Made by a program: the position numbers and the translations under genes | Notes under the pieces: generated by a model | What the model saw: the letters and a program-made list of their open reading frames with translations, nothing else | What the model was told of the DNA's origin: nothing | Databases searched by the model: none | In this document: positions 35,416 through 44,196 of the stretch, piece after piece | Position numbering within the stretch: the first letter of the stretch is position 1 | Layout of the letters: each line of letters begins with the position of its first letter | Assembly (NCBI RefSeq): GCF_014207605.1 | Contig: NZ_JACHHI010000003.1 | Location: 1 to 64,000, forward strand | From: Negativicoccus succinicivorans | GTDB taxonomy: Bacteria > Bacillota > Negativicutes > Veillonellales > Negativicoccaceae | Length of the DNA: 64,000 nucleotides | Direction of reading: 5' to 3'

Positions 35416-36117
35416 TTAAAAAATAAATTCCGGCTCGTCTTTTGTGATCAGACCGATTTTCACTTGCGCATGAAATACTTCGGTCAGGTATTTTGCCAAA
35501 AGGTCACGCCCGCGTTCCAGATCTTCACGGCGATCGGAAAATCCGTCCAAAAGGTAAAGAATATCTTTCGTTTGGGGCGTGATTTTACCGAGTTCGCTTT
35601 GCCTCCATAAAAACCGGCGCGTACGCACGGTCGTACCGGATGCGTACACAATCTCTCCGAGGTCCGGCGCTTCCGCAACCGTCTCGCCGAACGGCACGAA
35701 GGTATCGTTTTCTCGCGCGCGACGTACGCCGAGCGTGCCCTCCGCCAAAGAGTCGACGGCATGCGCGCCGATCGGCACGGACTCAAGCAATGATGCGGCA
35801 TTTCCCAAATCGACCAGCGGTGTAATCGAGGTCAGCATTTTTCCTTTGGAAATACGCGTCAAGAGTGCTTCAATGGAACTCGGATATTTATTCGGATTGA
35901 TACCGACCGCGCGAAACGCTTCGCGGTACGCGGCCAGTTCCGATTATTCCTTTACTTTCACGCCGCGGTATTTTTCCGCCGCTTGCGCCTGCGCTTTCGC
36001 AAACAGTTCCGCCACCGCTTGGCTTTTCCGTAACGGCTCGATGCCGGTGGCGACTACCACTCCCACCATATAGTGAGGTAATACGTCAAATACTTCTTCG
36101 CTGACAAAATATTTCAT
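35416..36117 (-). pseudogene. B3/4-domain protein gene broken by an in-frame TAA
   Basis: One continuous frame from ATG 36117 (MKYFVSEEVFDVLPHYMVGV) to the stop at 35416 encodes a B3/4-domain protein (PheRS-beta editing-domain homologue) of normal length, about 233 codons. Codon 58 (35946-35944) is TAA, between GVKVKE and SELAAYREAFRAVGINPNKY. The parts before and after are both well conserved, including PIGAHAVDSL and RRFLWRQSELGKIT. So either a recent nonsense mutation, a sequencing error, or readthrough; a TTG at 35862 could restart the C-terminal 148 residues. Such proteins are thought to clear mischarged tRNA or bind amino acids. Confidence 0.8.
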
Positions 36118-36163
36118 ACTGCTTCTTTTACTTTACTCACGTATGCGCGCAAATGCGGATAGC

Positions 36164-36189
36164 AAAAAAGCAGCCTGAAAGCTGCTTTT
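36164..36189. terminator. Terminator after bofA
   Basis: AAAAGCAGC-CTGAAA-GCTGCTTTT stem, 5 bp after the bofA stop. Confidence 0.85.
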
Positions 36190-36193
36190 CAGA

Positions 36194-36436
36194 TTAAAAC
36201 AAGGCACGACAAATCGCAATCACGATCGTTCCCGGGATACCGAATAAAGCGACGATAATGGCATCCCAAAAGGTCCAGGGAAGTTTCATGAGCATCGCAT
36301 CGATCAGCCAATACAAGAGTCCGCCGGCAATGATATTACCGATAAACGGAGCTAATGCCCAGCCCAAGACGCGGAAAATTAAAATCGCGATGATCGCAAC
36401 CACAACAAAAGTAATCAGGGTATTCAATGCTACCAT
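36194..36436 (-). CDS. bofA: BofA-family pro-sigma-K processing inhibitor-like protein
   Basis: 80 residues, strongly hydrophobic, with IIAGGLLYWLIDAM in the middle and FGIPGTIVIAICRAL at the end, the BofA pattern. In Bacillus BofA holds the SpoIVFB protease inactive; in non-sporulating relatives its role is unknown. The recR-bofA order is the standard Firmicute one, which supports the call. GGAGGAG precedes the ATG. Confidence 0.82.
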   Translation of the reverse strand: MVALNTLITFVVVAIIAILIFRVLGWALAPFIGNIIAGGLLYWLIDAMLMKLPWTFWDAIIVALFGIPGTIVIAICRALF

Positions 36437-36449
36437 TTTACTCTCCTCC

Positions 36450-37040
36450 TTACATACTTTGACGGTGGGCGACTGCGCCGGCTAAGGTGACGCCGTCCAC
36501 AAAACCGATATCTCCACCGGCCGGTAAGCCTCGCGCGATGCGCGTGATCGTAATGCCGATGGGCTTGACCAAACCCGCGATGTAGAGAGCCGTCGCTTCC
36601 CCCTCCGCGTCCGGGTCGGTAGCCATAATAATCTCTTTCACCGTATCGTCTCGCAAACGTTCCAAAAGTTCGCGAATATGAAGCTGCTCCGGCTGAATAC
36701 CGTCCAAAGGCGAAAGCGCGCCATGCAACACATGGTACACACCGTGATATTCATGGCAACGTTCCATGGCTTGCACATCCGTGGGAGATTCAACCACGCA
36801 AATCACACTGTGATCACGCCGCGAATCGGCGCAAAATTCACAGGGATCCCGGGTGGACAGATTGCCGCACACAGAGCAGTACTTGGTCTGCGCTTTCGCG
36901 GTCTTGATGGCCTCAACAAACGCGTCCACCGACTCCTGCGGCTCTTCCAAAATAAAGTACGCCAAGCGGCGGGCGGTTTTCACGCCGACGCCGGGCAGGC
37001 GACGAAATTGTTCCGTCAGCCGCTCTAACGGTTCGTTCAT
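36450..37040 (-). CDS. recR: Recombination protein RecR
   Basis: 196 residues: helix-hairpin-helix RRLPGVGVKTARRLAYFIL, a C4 zinc finger (CSVCGNLSTRDPCEFC) and a Toprim domain with ICVVESPTDVQAME and ATDPDAEGEATA. Acts with RecO/RecF in gap repair. Its ATG shares one base with the ebfC stop (TAATG). Confidence 0.96.
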   Translation of the reverse strand: MNEPLERLTEQFRRLPGVGVKTARRLAYFILEEPQESVDAFVEAIKTAKAQTKYCSVCGNLSTRDPCEFCADSRRDHSVICVVESPTDVQAMERCHEYHGVYHVLHGALSPLDGIQPEQLHIRELLERLRDDTVKEIIMATDPDAEGEATALYIAGLVKPIGITITRIARGLPAGGDIGFVDGVTLAGAVAHRQSM

Positions 37041-37366
37041 TAAAACATTCCCGGAGGAAGACCCATCCCGCCGGTAATGCGGTTAACTTCCTGCGAAGCC
37101 ATGTCGTCAATTTTGCGTCCCGCTTCATTGACGGCCGCCGTTACCAAGTCTTCCAGCATTTCGGCGTCCTGCGCTTCCAAGACCGCCGGATCAATTTTTA
37201 ATTCCGTAATTTGCTTTTCACCGTTCATCACGAGGCGGATCGCACCGCCACCCGCTGTTACTTCGGTTGTTTTTCGTTTCAGTTCCTCTTGCATTTTGGC
37301 CATGTCGTCTTGCATTTTTTTGACCTTTTTCATCATGCCGGCCATTTGCGCTTTATTACCAAACAT
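37040..37366 (-). CDS. YbaB/EbfC family nucleoid-associated protein
   Basis: 108 residues from MFGNKAQMAGMMKKVKKMQD, with a central VTAGGGAIRLVMNGEKQITE beta segment and the C-terminal NRITGGMGLPPGMF. Binds DNA as a dimer. In the conserved dnaX-ebfC-recR order. GAGGGGCAATC precedes the ATG. Confidence 0.94.
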   Translation of the reverse strand: MFGNKAQMAGMMKKVKKMQDDMAKMQEELKRKTTEVTAGGGAIRLVMNGEKQITELKIDPAVLEAQDAEMLEDLVTAAVNEAGRKIDDMASQEVNRITGGMGLPPGMF

Positions 37367-37409
37367 TGATTGCCCCTCTTTCACGGTAGATAAATAGTCC
37401 AATACTGTT

Positions 37410-39410
37410 TTATTCTTCCCATACATATATATCACAGTCACCGGCAAACTGCAAGGCGTTCGCGAGCACCGGATCATTTTGATCCGCGGGGTCAATATCC
37501 TCCCGGCGGATCTTGCGGTACTCCCCCGGCGATGTCACCGAAGATGCGGAAACCGCTGTTTTTTCCGATGACGGTGCCGCCGCTTCGTCTCGTTGCAATG
37601 CTTCAGCACGAGCGCGCGCTTCATCCGCCTGAGTGCTTTGGGCGGCTACGGCTAAGAGCGTCAGCTCGACGCCGGTGAGTTCCTGCAAAATACCGGCCAC
37701 TTCCTGTCGGTATTCCGGCCGATTCGCCGCATCGACCAGAAACGCATGCTCAATCGCGATGATGACATGAGTGCCGGCGATTAAAAGAAGTTTCGCATTG
37801 CGGTAGCAGGCCGCCTGCGCCATTTTTTTGCGGGCGAAAAGCGCCTCGACAACTTTTTGCCAAATCCCGTCATATTGCGCGGGAAGCACAAAAAAGTCAA
37901 CGTTCTCCGCCGCTTTTTCCTGCTTCTTCACCGAAGATCTCGTTACCTTTGTTTGAAGTGGCGTTGCGGAAGGAGTCCGCTGCGGCGCAACAGGTTCCGT
38001 CGGTAACGGTTGCGCCGACGTTTTGGGCGACACGGCCGTTTTTTTTCGCGCTGACGGCGACGGCACACGTGCCGGTTCTGTCGGCGCAACATGCTCCTCT
38101 TCGTCAACGGGAGAAAACGGTGCCACGTTCATTTCCCATTCCGCGGCGCTGACGGCCGCGTCCTCATCATCCGGCGGAGTCGGTTCCGTGCGCCGCGCTT
38201 TTGCCGTGACGCCGCGTTGCACGGCTTCTTCCAGTGCGCTTACACGTTGCAGCAAGGCCGGCGAAACAGCCGCCTCTTTATTTTCCAACGCCGTGATGCG
38301 CTCTTCCCACTCGGCGGCATTCACTTCCCCGCCGCTGCGGCAAAGCGCCAACAAAGTAAGTTCCGTCGCCATGCGCACGGAGCCGGCAAATCGCGCTTCC
38401 CGCAAACCGTCCGCCGTGCGCGTGGCGAGCGTGGCCAAGCGGCCGGCAGGTAGCGTTTGTGCTATGTTTTGTAAGCGCGGAAACGCCTCGCCGTAGATGG
38501 CAAGTTCCGGAAAGTCGGGGTCGATTTGACACAAAAGAGCGTCGCGCAGCCATTGCAACAGCTGCTGCAATACGACGGCCGGTTCTTTGCCGGAGCCCAA
38601 AATATCCTGAAAAATTTGCAACGTGCGCGCGCTGTCACGCGCCAAAACGGCTTCCGCCAAACCCGTGATTTCTTCCTGGTCCGGCAGTCCTAAAACTGTA
38701 GTGACCACGGCTTCCGTGATGGCGCCTCCGGTGCCGGCGCATTGATCCAACAGACTTAGAGCGTCGCGCAAACCGCCTTCCGCACGTACGGCGATCAACC
38801 GCGCCGCGCCTTCGCTCAGTTCGATACCCGAACCCTGCGCGACTTTCAACAGTTGCGCGGTGATAGCGGCCACGGAAATACGCCGAAATTCATACCGCTG
38901 GCAACGCGAAATAATGGTGGCCGGCAAGCGTTCCGGTTCGGTCGTCGCCAAAATAAACACGACATGTTCCGGCGGCTCTTCCAGTGTTTTCAACAACGCG
39001 TTCGCCGCTTCCTTGGTAAGCATGTGCGCTTCATCGATGATATATACTTTGGTCCGCGCAACGGTCGGCAACTGCGCGACGGTATCCCGCAACGCGCGCA
39101 TCTCGTCAATGCCGCGATTGGACGCCGCGTCAATTTCACTCACATCAAAGGCGGTGCCTTGCGTAATTTCCCGACAACGTTCGCATGCATTGCACGGTTC
39201 CGCCGTGGGTCCGTGGATGCAGTTGAGCGCTTTGGCTAAAATTTTCGCCATACTCGTCTTGCCCGTGCCGCGCGGACCGGAAAACAAATACGCATGCGCC
39301 ACTTTACCGCGGGCTACCGCTTGCGCAAGCGTATGCGCGATCGGATCCTGGCCGACGACGTCGGCGAACGTCTGCGGCCGCCATTTACGATACAATGCCA
39401 AGTACGCCAT
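37410..39410 (-). CDS. dnaX: DNA polymerase III tau/gamma subunit
   Basis: 666 residues from MAYLALYRKWRPQTFADVVG. P-loop GPRGTGKTS, a C4 zinc module (C-N-A-C-E-R-C region), Walker B IIDEAHML and sensor ATTEPERLP are all present. The C-terminal third is a low-complexity linker and a tau-specific domain. An A8 run falls at codons 455-458, near where gamma-producing slippage sites occur in other bacteria. It follows the SRP RNA gene. Confidence 0.95.
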   Translation of the reverse strand: MAYLALYRKWRPQTFADVVGQDPIAHTLAQAVARGKVAHAYLFSGPRGTGKTSMAKILAKALNCIHGPTAEPCNACERCREITQGTAFDVSEIDAASNRGIDEMRALRDTVAQLPTVARTKVYIIDEAHMLTKEAANALLKTLEEPPEHVVFILATTEPERLPATIISRCQRYEFRRISVAAITAQLLKVAQGSGIELSEGAARLIAVRAEGGLRDALSLLDQCAGTGGAITEAVVTTVLGLPDQEEITGLAEAVLARDSARTLQIFQDILGSGKEPAVVLQQLLQWLRDALLCQIDPDFPELAIYGEAFPRLQNIAQTLPAGRLATLATRTADGLREARFAGSVRMATELTLLALCRSGGEVNAAEWEERITALENKEAAVSPALLQRVSALEEAVQRGVTAKARRTEPTPPDDEDAAVSAAEWEMNVAPFSPVDEEEHVAPTEPARVPSPSARKKTAVSPKTSAQPLPTEPVAPQRTPSATPLQTKVTRSSVKKQEKAAENVDFFVLPAQYDGIWQKVVEALFARKKMAQAACYRNAKLLLIAGTHVIIAIEHAFLVDAANRPEYRQEVAGILQELTGVELTLLAVAAQSTQADEARARAEALQRDEAAAPSSEKTAVSASSVTSPGEYRKIRREDIDPADQNDPVLANALQFAGDCDIYVWEE

Positions 39411-39433
39411 GCCTTGCCCCTTTTCTTTATGAA

Positions 39434-39460
39434 ATAAAAAACGCAGCGGAACGCTGCGAT
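39434..39460 (-). terminator. Terminator of the SRP RNA gene
   Basis: CGCAGCG-TTC-CGCTGCG followed by TTTTTTATTT, read leftward just before dnaX. Confidence 0.88.
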
Positions 39461-39626
39461 ATCCGGTTACCGGCAGAAACCGTTTATGACAACCTCCCGA
39501 GTTACCTCGTGGCACATGAAAGGATTCGCTTACTGCTGCTTCCTCTCGGACCTGACAGGGTTCACGAACTTCCATTGCACAAGCCCCGAAAGGTTGCCAT
39601 AAACGACCTCTGCACAGTCGCCGGTT
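39455..39626 (-). ncRNA. ffs: Signal recognition particle RNA
   Basis: The leftward strand carries the conserved domain IV: CCTGTCAGGTCC, then GAGGAAGCAGCAG, closed by GTTCGTGAA. Long pairing of CGTTTATGGCAACC with GGTTGTCATAAACG makes helix 5, and ACCGGC/GCCGGT closes the ends. At about 170 nt it is intermediate, without an obvious Alu-type domain. Placement directly upstream of dnaX is the Firmicute arrangement. Ends are approximate. Confidence 0.9.
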
Positions 39627-39631
39627 ATTTC

Positions 39632-39660
39632 ATTATACAAAAAACGGTACGAAAGCGCAA
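39632..39660 (-). promoter_or_regulatory. Promoter of the SRP RNA gene
   Basis: Leftward TTGCGC (39660-39655), 17-bp spacer, TATAAT (39637-39632); expected start near 39626. Confidence 0.8.
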
Positions 39661-39680
39661 TACTTCCGTACCGTCATTTC

Positions 39681-40520
39681 TTACGGATGATGCCGCAACG
39701 CCGCGGTCACCGCCGCGTCCAACATAAGCGCGGTCGTTACCGAACCGATACCGCCCGGAACCGGTGTCGCCGCCTGCGCTTTCGCGAGCGCCTCCGGCGC
39801 GACATCACCGACGGTTTTGCCGTCCACGCGATGAATGCCGACATCGACGACAACCGCATCTTCACTCACCATATCCGGCGTCACCATCATCGCTTTGCCG
39901 ACCGCCGCGACCAAAATATCCGCCGCGCGAGTGAAGTGTGGCAAGTCCTGCGTTTTGGAGTGGCAAATGGTAACCGTCGCATTCGCCGCCAGCAATAATT
40001 GCACAACGGGTTTACCGATGACATCGCTGCGACCGATCACGACCGCGTGTTTACCGGCGAGCGGAATGTCATAATGCCGCAATGTAGCGAGCACCGCCCG
40101 CGCGGTCGCCGGCACAAATGCGGTGCGCCCCGTCACAAGCCGGCCTACCTGCGTCGGTGTCAAACCGTCGATATCCTTGCCCGGCGCAATCGCTTCGACC
40201 AGCGAACTGCGATCCAGTCCCGGCGGCAACGGCATTAAAAGTAAAATGCCGTCAATCTGCGAATTCTGATTCAGCGCGTGAATCGTCGCCAAAGCGTCCT
40301 CTTGCGTCAGATTTTCCTCGGGCTCGACCCGTTCGACATATAATCCCGCTTGCGTTGCAGACTTCGCTAAAAAGTCGCCGTACATCTGCGCCGCCCGATC
40401 CGCGCTGAAACGCACAATGGCCAGCCCCGGAGTAACGCCCTTCGCCGCCAGCATGCGAATTTTTTTCGCCGTGGTTTCCTGCTGCGCGGCCGCTACCGGC
40501 GCCCCCTTAAGTTCTCGCAT
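39681..40520 (-). CDS. folD: FolD-family methylene-THF dehydrogenase/cyclohydrolase, altered site
   Basis: 279 residues with intact NAD(P) motif VVIGRSDVIGKPVVQLLL and C-terminal TPVPGGIGSVTTALM. The catalytic region reads AAQMYGDFLAKSATQAGL: aligned without gaps to E. coli FolD (YVASK), the essential Lys56 is Leu51 here, and Gln100 (ILVQLPLP) is Leu95 (ILLLMPLP). The Tyr and the DIDGL aspartate remain. Cyclohydrolase activity may be lost. It follows fhs by 9 bp, so a one-carbon role is still expected. Confidence 0.9.
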   Translation of the reverse strand: MRELKGAPVAAAQQETTAKKIRMLAAKGVTPGLAIVRFSADRAAQMYGDFLAKSATQAGLYVERVEPEENLTQEDALATIHALNQNSQIDGILLLMPLPPGLDRSSLVEAIAPGKDIDGLTPTQVGRLVTGRTAFVPATARAVLATLRHYDIPLAGKHAVVIGRSDVIGKPVVQLLLAANATVTICHSKTQDLPHFTRAADILVAAVGKAMMVTPDMVSEDAVVVDVGIHRVDGKTVGDVAPEALAKAQAATPVPGGIGSVTTALMLDAAVTAALRHHP

Positions 40521-40529
40521 GAATCCTCC

Positions 40530-42200
40530 TCAAAAAAGACCGACAATGTTTCCGTCCGCCGTCACGTCGATTTTTTCCGCGGCCGGCTTTTTCGGTAATC
40601 CCGGCATCGTCATGATGTTGCCGGTAAGAGCGACGATGAAGCCTGCGCCGGCACTGATTTTAAGTTCGCGTACGTGCAGCGTAAAGCCGCTGGGACGGCC
40701 CAGTTTGTTCGGATCATCGGAGAACGAATACTGCGTCTTGGCGATGCAGACCGGCAACGCCGCATACCCGCCCGCTTCAATATCGGCCAACGTTTTTTGC
40801 GCCGCCGCTTCTAAAACAATATCGTCCGCGCCGTAAATCTCCTGCGCAATCGTACGAATTTTATCGGGAACACTCAATTCGCTCTCATACAGCGGCTGAA
40901 AATCAGCGGCGCCCTTGGCAATTTCCTCCAGCACGGCTTGCGCAAGTTCCTTACCGCCTTCTCCGCCTTTGGCAAAAACATCGGACAGCGCGACGGGTAC
41001 GCCGCGTTCTTCGCAGTATGTACGAATCGCCGCCATTTCTTCCGCCGTGTCGCTGGCGAACGCATTGATCGCCACAACAGCGGGAACATTATATTTGGCA
41101 ATATTTTCTAAATGTTTGCCGAGGTTTTCTAAGCCCCGCTTAAGCGCGTCGACATCCGGTTCGGTGAGTTCGTTTTTCGCGCGACCGCCGTGCATTTTGA
41201 GCGCGCGCACCGTCGCGACCAATACCGCCACTTCCGGTTTTAACTTGCCGTAGCGGCATTTAATATCAAAGAATTTTTCCGCACCCAGATCCGCGCCGAA
41301 ACCGGCTTCCGTAACGACATAGTCCGCCAGGTGCAACGCGGTTTGGGTGGCCACCAGCGAGTTGCAACCGTGCGCGATATTCGCAAACGGACCGCCGTGC
41401 ACCAGCGCCGGCACATGCTCAATCGTCTGCACCAGGTTGGGCGAGATCGCGTCTTTCATAAGCGCCGTCATCGCGCCCTGCGCATGCAGGTCGCCGGCCG
41501 TTACCGCCTTACCGTCGTAATCGTAGGCGACGATAATGCGGCTGAACCGTTCTTTCATATCTTTGAGATCCTGCGCGAGACACAAAATCGCCATGACTTC
41601 GGACGCAACCGTAATATCAAAACCGTCTTCACGCGGCACGCCGTTCACTTTGCCGCCCAAACCGACCACGATGTGGCGCAATGCCCGATCATTCATATCG
41701 ACCACGCGTTTCCACACGATCCGACGCGGATCAATGCGCAACGTATTGCCCTGTTGCAGATGGTTATCGAGCATGGCCGCCAATAAATTGTGCGCCGCGG
41801 TAATGGCGTGCATGTCGCCGGTAAAATGCAAGTTGATATCTTCCATCGGCACCACTTGCGAATAACCGCCGCCGGCGGCACCGCCCTTGATTCCCATGCA
41901 CGGCCCGAGCGACGGTTCACGCAACGCCACCATCACTTTTTTGCCGAGTTTGGCAAGTCCCTGCGCCAAACCGACCGTGGTGGTCGACTTGCCTTCACCG
42001 GCAGGCGTCGGAGAAATCGCCGTAACCAAAATCAAATGTCCGTTTTTTTCGCCGTCCAGCTTACGAATTAAATCATAGCCGATTTTGGCCTTATAGCGTC
42101 CGTACGGTGCTAAATATTGTTCTTCAATACCTGCCGCCGCGGCAATTTCCGTAATCGGTTGCAGCTTCGCTGCCTGGGCGATTTCAATATCGCTTCGCAT
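40530..42200 (-). CDS. fhs: Formate-tetrahydrofolate ligase
   Basis: 556 residues, full length. P-loop [20 protein letters not shown] at about 66-85 and [20 protein letters not shown] signature. It makes 10-formyl-THF from formate, THF and ATP. Adjacent folD would reduce the product toward methylene-THF, feeding MetF/MetH. Confidence 0.97.
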   Translation of the reverse strand: MRSDIEIAQAAKLQPITEIAAAAGIEEQYLAPYGRYKAKIGYDLIRKLDGEKNGHLILVTAISPTPAGEGKSTTTVGLAQGLAKLGKKVMVALREPSLGPCMGIKGGAAGGGYSQVVPMEDINLHFTGDMHAITAAHNLLAAMLDNHLQQGNTLRIDPRRIVWKRVVDMNDRALRHIVVGLGGKVNGVPREDGFDITVASEVMAILCLAQDLKDMKERFSRIIVAYDYDGKAVTAGDLHAQGAMTALMKDAISPNLVQTIEHVPALVHGGPFANIAHGCNSLVATQTALHLADYVVTEAGFGADLGAEKFFDIKCRYGKLKPEVAVLVATVRALKMHGGRAKNELTEPDVDALKRGLENLGKHLENIAKYNVPAVVAINAFASDTAEEMAAIRTYCEERGVPVALSDVFAKGGEGGKELAQAVLEEIAKGAADFQPLYESELSVPDKIRTIAQEIYGADDIVLEAAAQKTLADIEAGGYAALPVCIAKTQYSFSDDPNKLGRPSGFTLHVRELKISAGAGFIVALTGNIMTMPGLPKKPAAEKIDVTADGNIVGLF

Positions 42201-42213
42201 GGGATTGCCTCCT

Positions 42214-44196
42214 TTATTCCGCCAATTGCACCCGGATCTGTCGGGTATCTTCCAAAGTGAGTCCGGCGAGCGGAGTTTGCGTGATAACTACGCCCTCGCC
42301 CTCCGGCACTACGCCAACCTGAGCCTGATTGGCCCATTCCAACACATCGCGCAAACGTCGTCCCGTGAAGTCCGGCACAATAATGTTGCCCTCCTCCGTT
42401 CGCGTTAACGTCAGCGGCTCGAGAGCCGCTTTTTCCGCCGTACCGGTATCCGCCACGTCCGTCACATTGGGATGAATGCCTCGATAGCGCATAATTTCTC
42501 CCATGACCTCGGCAAATACAGGCGCGGCGATCTGTCCTCCATAGTATACGCCTTCCGGATCATCGAGAACAACGAGGCAGACCGCTTCCGGCTGTTCAAT
42601 CGGACCGAAACCGATAAAGGACGCGATGTAACGTCCCTCCAAGTAGCCGCCGCGTTCCGTATCCAACTTCTGCGCCGTACCGGTTTTGCCGGCGAGACGA
42701 TAACCGTTGACCTGCGCTTTGACCCCGCCGCCGCCGGAAACCACCTGCTCGAGCATGGGGACCAACGTGTGATCCACTTCGGGAGTAATCGGTTGTCCGA
42801 CTTCTTCCGCCTGGCTCGCCTGATACGTTGTGCCGTCGGGATTGACAATGGACGCAATGACATGCGGCTTCATCATTTTACCGCTGTTGGCCAGCGCTCC
42901 GTACGCCTGCAACATTTGTAACGGCGTGACGGCGATACTTTGCCCGATCGACATGGTCGCTATATCGCTGTCGCGCATGTCGTCCGGGTTGAACAAAATA
43001 CCCTCGCCTTCGCCCGGCAGTTCGATGCCCGTCGGTTGACCGAAACCGAACCGTTTCGCATAATCTGTCAATACCGCTCCGCCGGTGCGCAGACCGACCA
43101 TCGCAAAACCCGTATTGATCGAATATTTGATAATATCGACAAGGCGTACGTCACCGTAGCCTTCGCTGTTCCAGTTTTGAATGGTGTGTCCCGACGCATA
43201 CACCGAGCCGGTATCATGCAATACCGTTTCCGGTGTAATCGAACCCGATGCCAGCGCCGCCGCCGCGATGATCGGTTTAAACGTGGACCCCGGTTCATAC
43301 AGATCCGTCACCGCGCGATTACGAAAATCTTCTTCCGTACCTTCCGCGAACCGGTTCGGATTATATGTCGGACGATTGGCCATCGCCAAAATTTCGCCGG
43401 TACGCGGATCCATCACAATAATGGAACCGCCGGCCGCGCGTGTCGTACCCATGGCGCGATCAAGAGCGCGCTCCGCAAAAAATTGAATTTGCGCGTCAAT
43501 CGTCAAGTAGACACTGCGCTCCTCATCGGGGAAAAGTTGGGAAAGCGTCGATTTCAAAATCGGCGTTCCGTAACGCGACGTGATAATGGTCTGCTGCTTG
43601 CTGTCTCCTTTAATTTCCTGATCAAGCACCATCTCGATACCGTCAAGACCTTTGTCATCGATACCGACAAAGCCCAGTACCTGTGCCAGCAAATTGCCGT
43701 TCGGGTAGTAGCGTTTACTTTCTTCCACAAAATGCAAGCCGGTAATCTTTTGCTGCCCGATCAGCGCTTTCACCTGATCGGAAACTTCTTTGTCCAACAT
43801 GCGTTCCAACCACACAAAACGGTTGGTTTGGGCGAGTTTTTCCGCGAGCTTATCTTCCGGCACAGACAATAGCGGCGCCAGTATCTGCGCCAAAGCCTGC
43901 GGGTCCCGGTTCAATTCTTGCGGATCCGCGTACAGCGAAAGCGTGACGGCGCTCACCGCAAGCACTTTGCCGTTGCGGTCATAAATCGTGCCGCGCGGCG
44001 ACTGTAGCGGCCGCACTTCTTCGGCTTGTCCCAAATCAAGTTCCGCATAGTACGCGCCGCGTACCACCTGTAAATAAAAGAGCCTGCCGCAGATCAGGAT
44101 GCCGAACACAGCCAATGCCATAAAGAGAAACGCGACGCGCGTCCTCCCCCGCTTTTTCTGCGGTACGGTTTTACTCCTTACTCGTTCCTTCGTCAT
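42214..44196 (-). CDS. Class B penicillin-binding protein with PASTA domain
   Basis: 660 residues from the ATG at 44196 (AGGAAAGGAATGCGC upstream). One N-terminal membrane helix, a dimerisation domain starting [10 protein letters not shown], and the transpeptidase domain: active Ser in EPGSTFKPI (about 304-307), YSINTGF and AGKTGTAQ. A single PASTA domain ([20 protein letters not shown]) closes the chain, as in SpoVD/PBP2x types. Septal or sporulation-type cross-linking cannot be told apart; it is outside a visible division cluster. Confidence 0.93.
   Translation of the reverse strand: MTKERVRSKTVPQKKRGRTRVAFLFMALAVFGILICGRLFYLQVVRGAYYAELDLGQAEEVRPLQSPRGTIYDRNGKVLAVSAVTLSLYADPQELNRDPQALAQILAPLLSVPEDKLAEKLAQTNRFVWLERMLDKEVSDQVKALIGQQKITGLHFVEESKRYYPNGNLLAQVLGFVGIDDKGLDGIEMVLDQEIKGDSKQQTIITSRYGTPILKSTLSQLFPDEERSVYLTIDAQIQFFAERALDRAMGTTRAAGGSIIVMDPRTGEILAMANRPTYNPNRFAEGTEEDFRNRAVTDLYEPGSTFKPIIAAAALASGSITPETVLHDTGSVYASGHTIQNWNSEGYGDVRLVDIIKYSINTGFAMVGLRTGGAVLTDYAKRFGFGQPTGIELPGEGEGILFNPDDMRDSDIATMSIGQSIAVTPLQMLQAYGALANSGKMMKPHVIASIVNPDGTTYQASQAEEVGQPITPEVDHTLVPMLEQVVSGGGGVKAQVNGYRLAGKTGTAQKLDTERGGYLEGRYIASFIGFGPIEQPEAVCLVVLDDPEGVYYGGQIAAPVFAEVMGEIMRYRGIHPNVTDVADTGTAEKAALEPLTLTRTEEGNIIVPDFTGRRLRDVLEWANQAQVGVVPEGEGVVITQTPLAGLTLEDTRQIRVQLAE

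Noticed and set aside
35944-35946. Recoded stop (selenocysteine or pyrrolysine) in the B3/4 gene
   Set aside because: The codon is TAA, which neither system uses, and no SECIS-like hairpin is seen after it.
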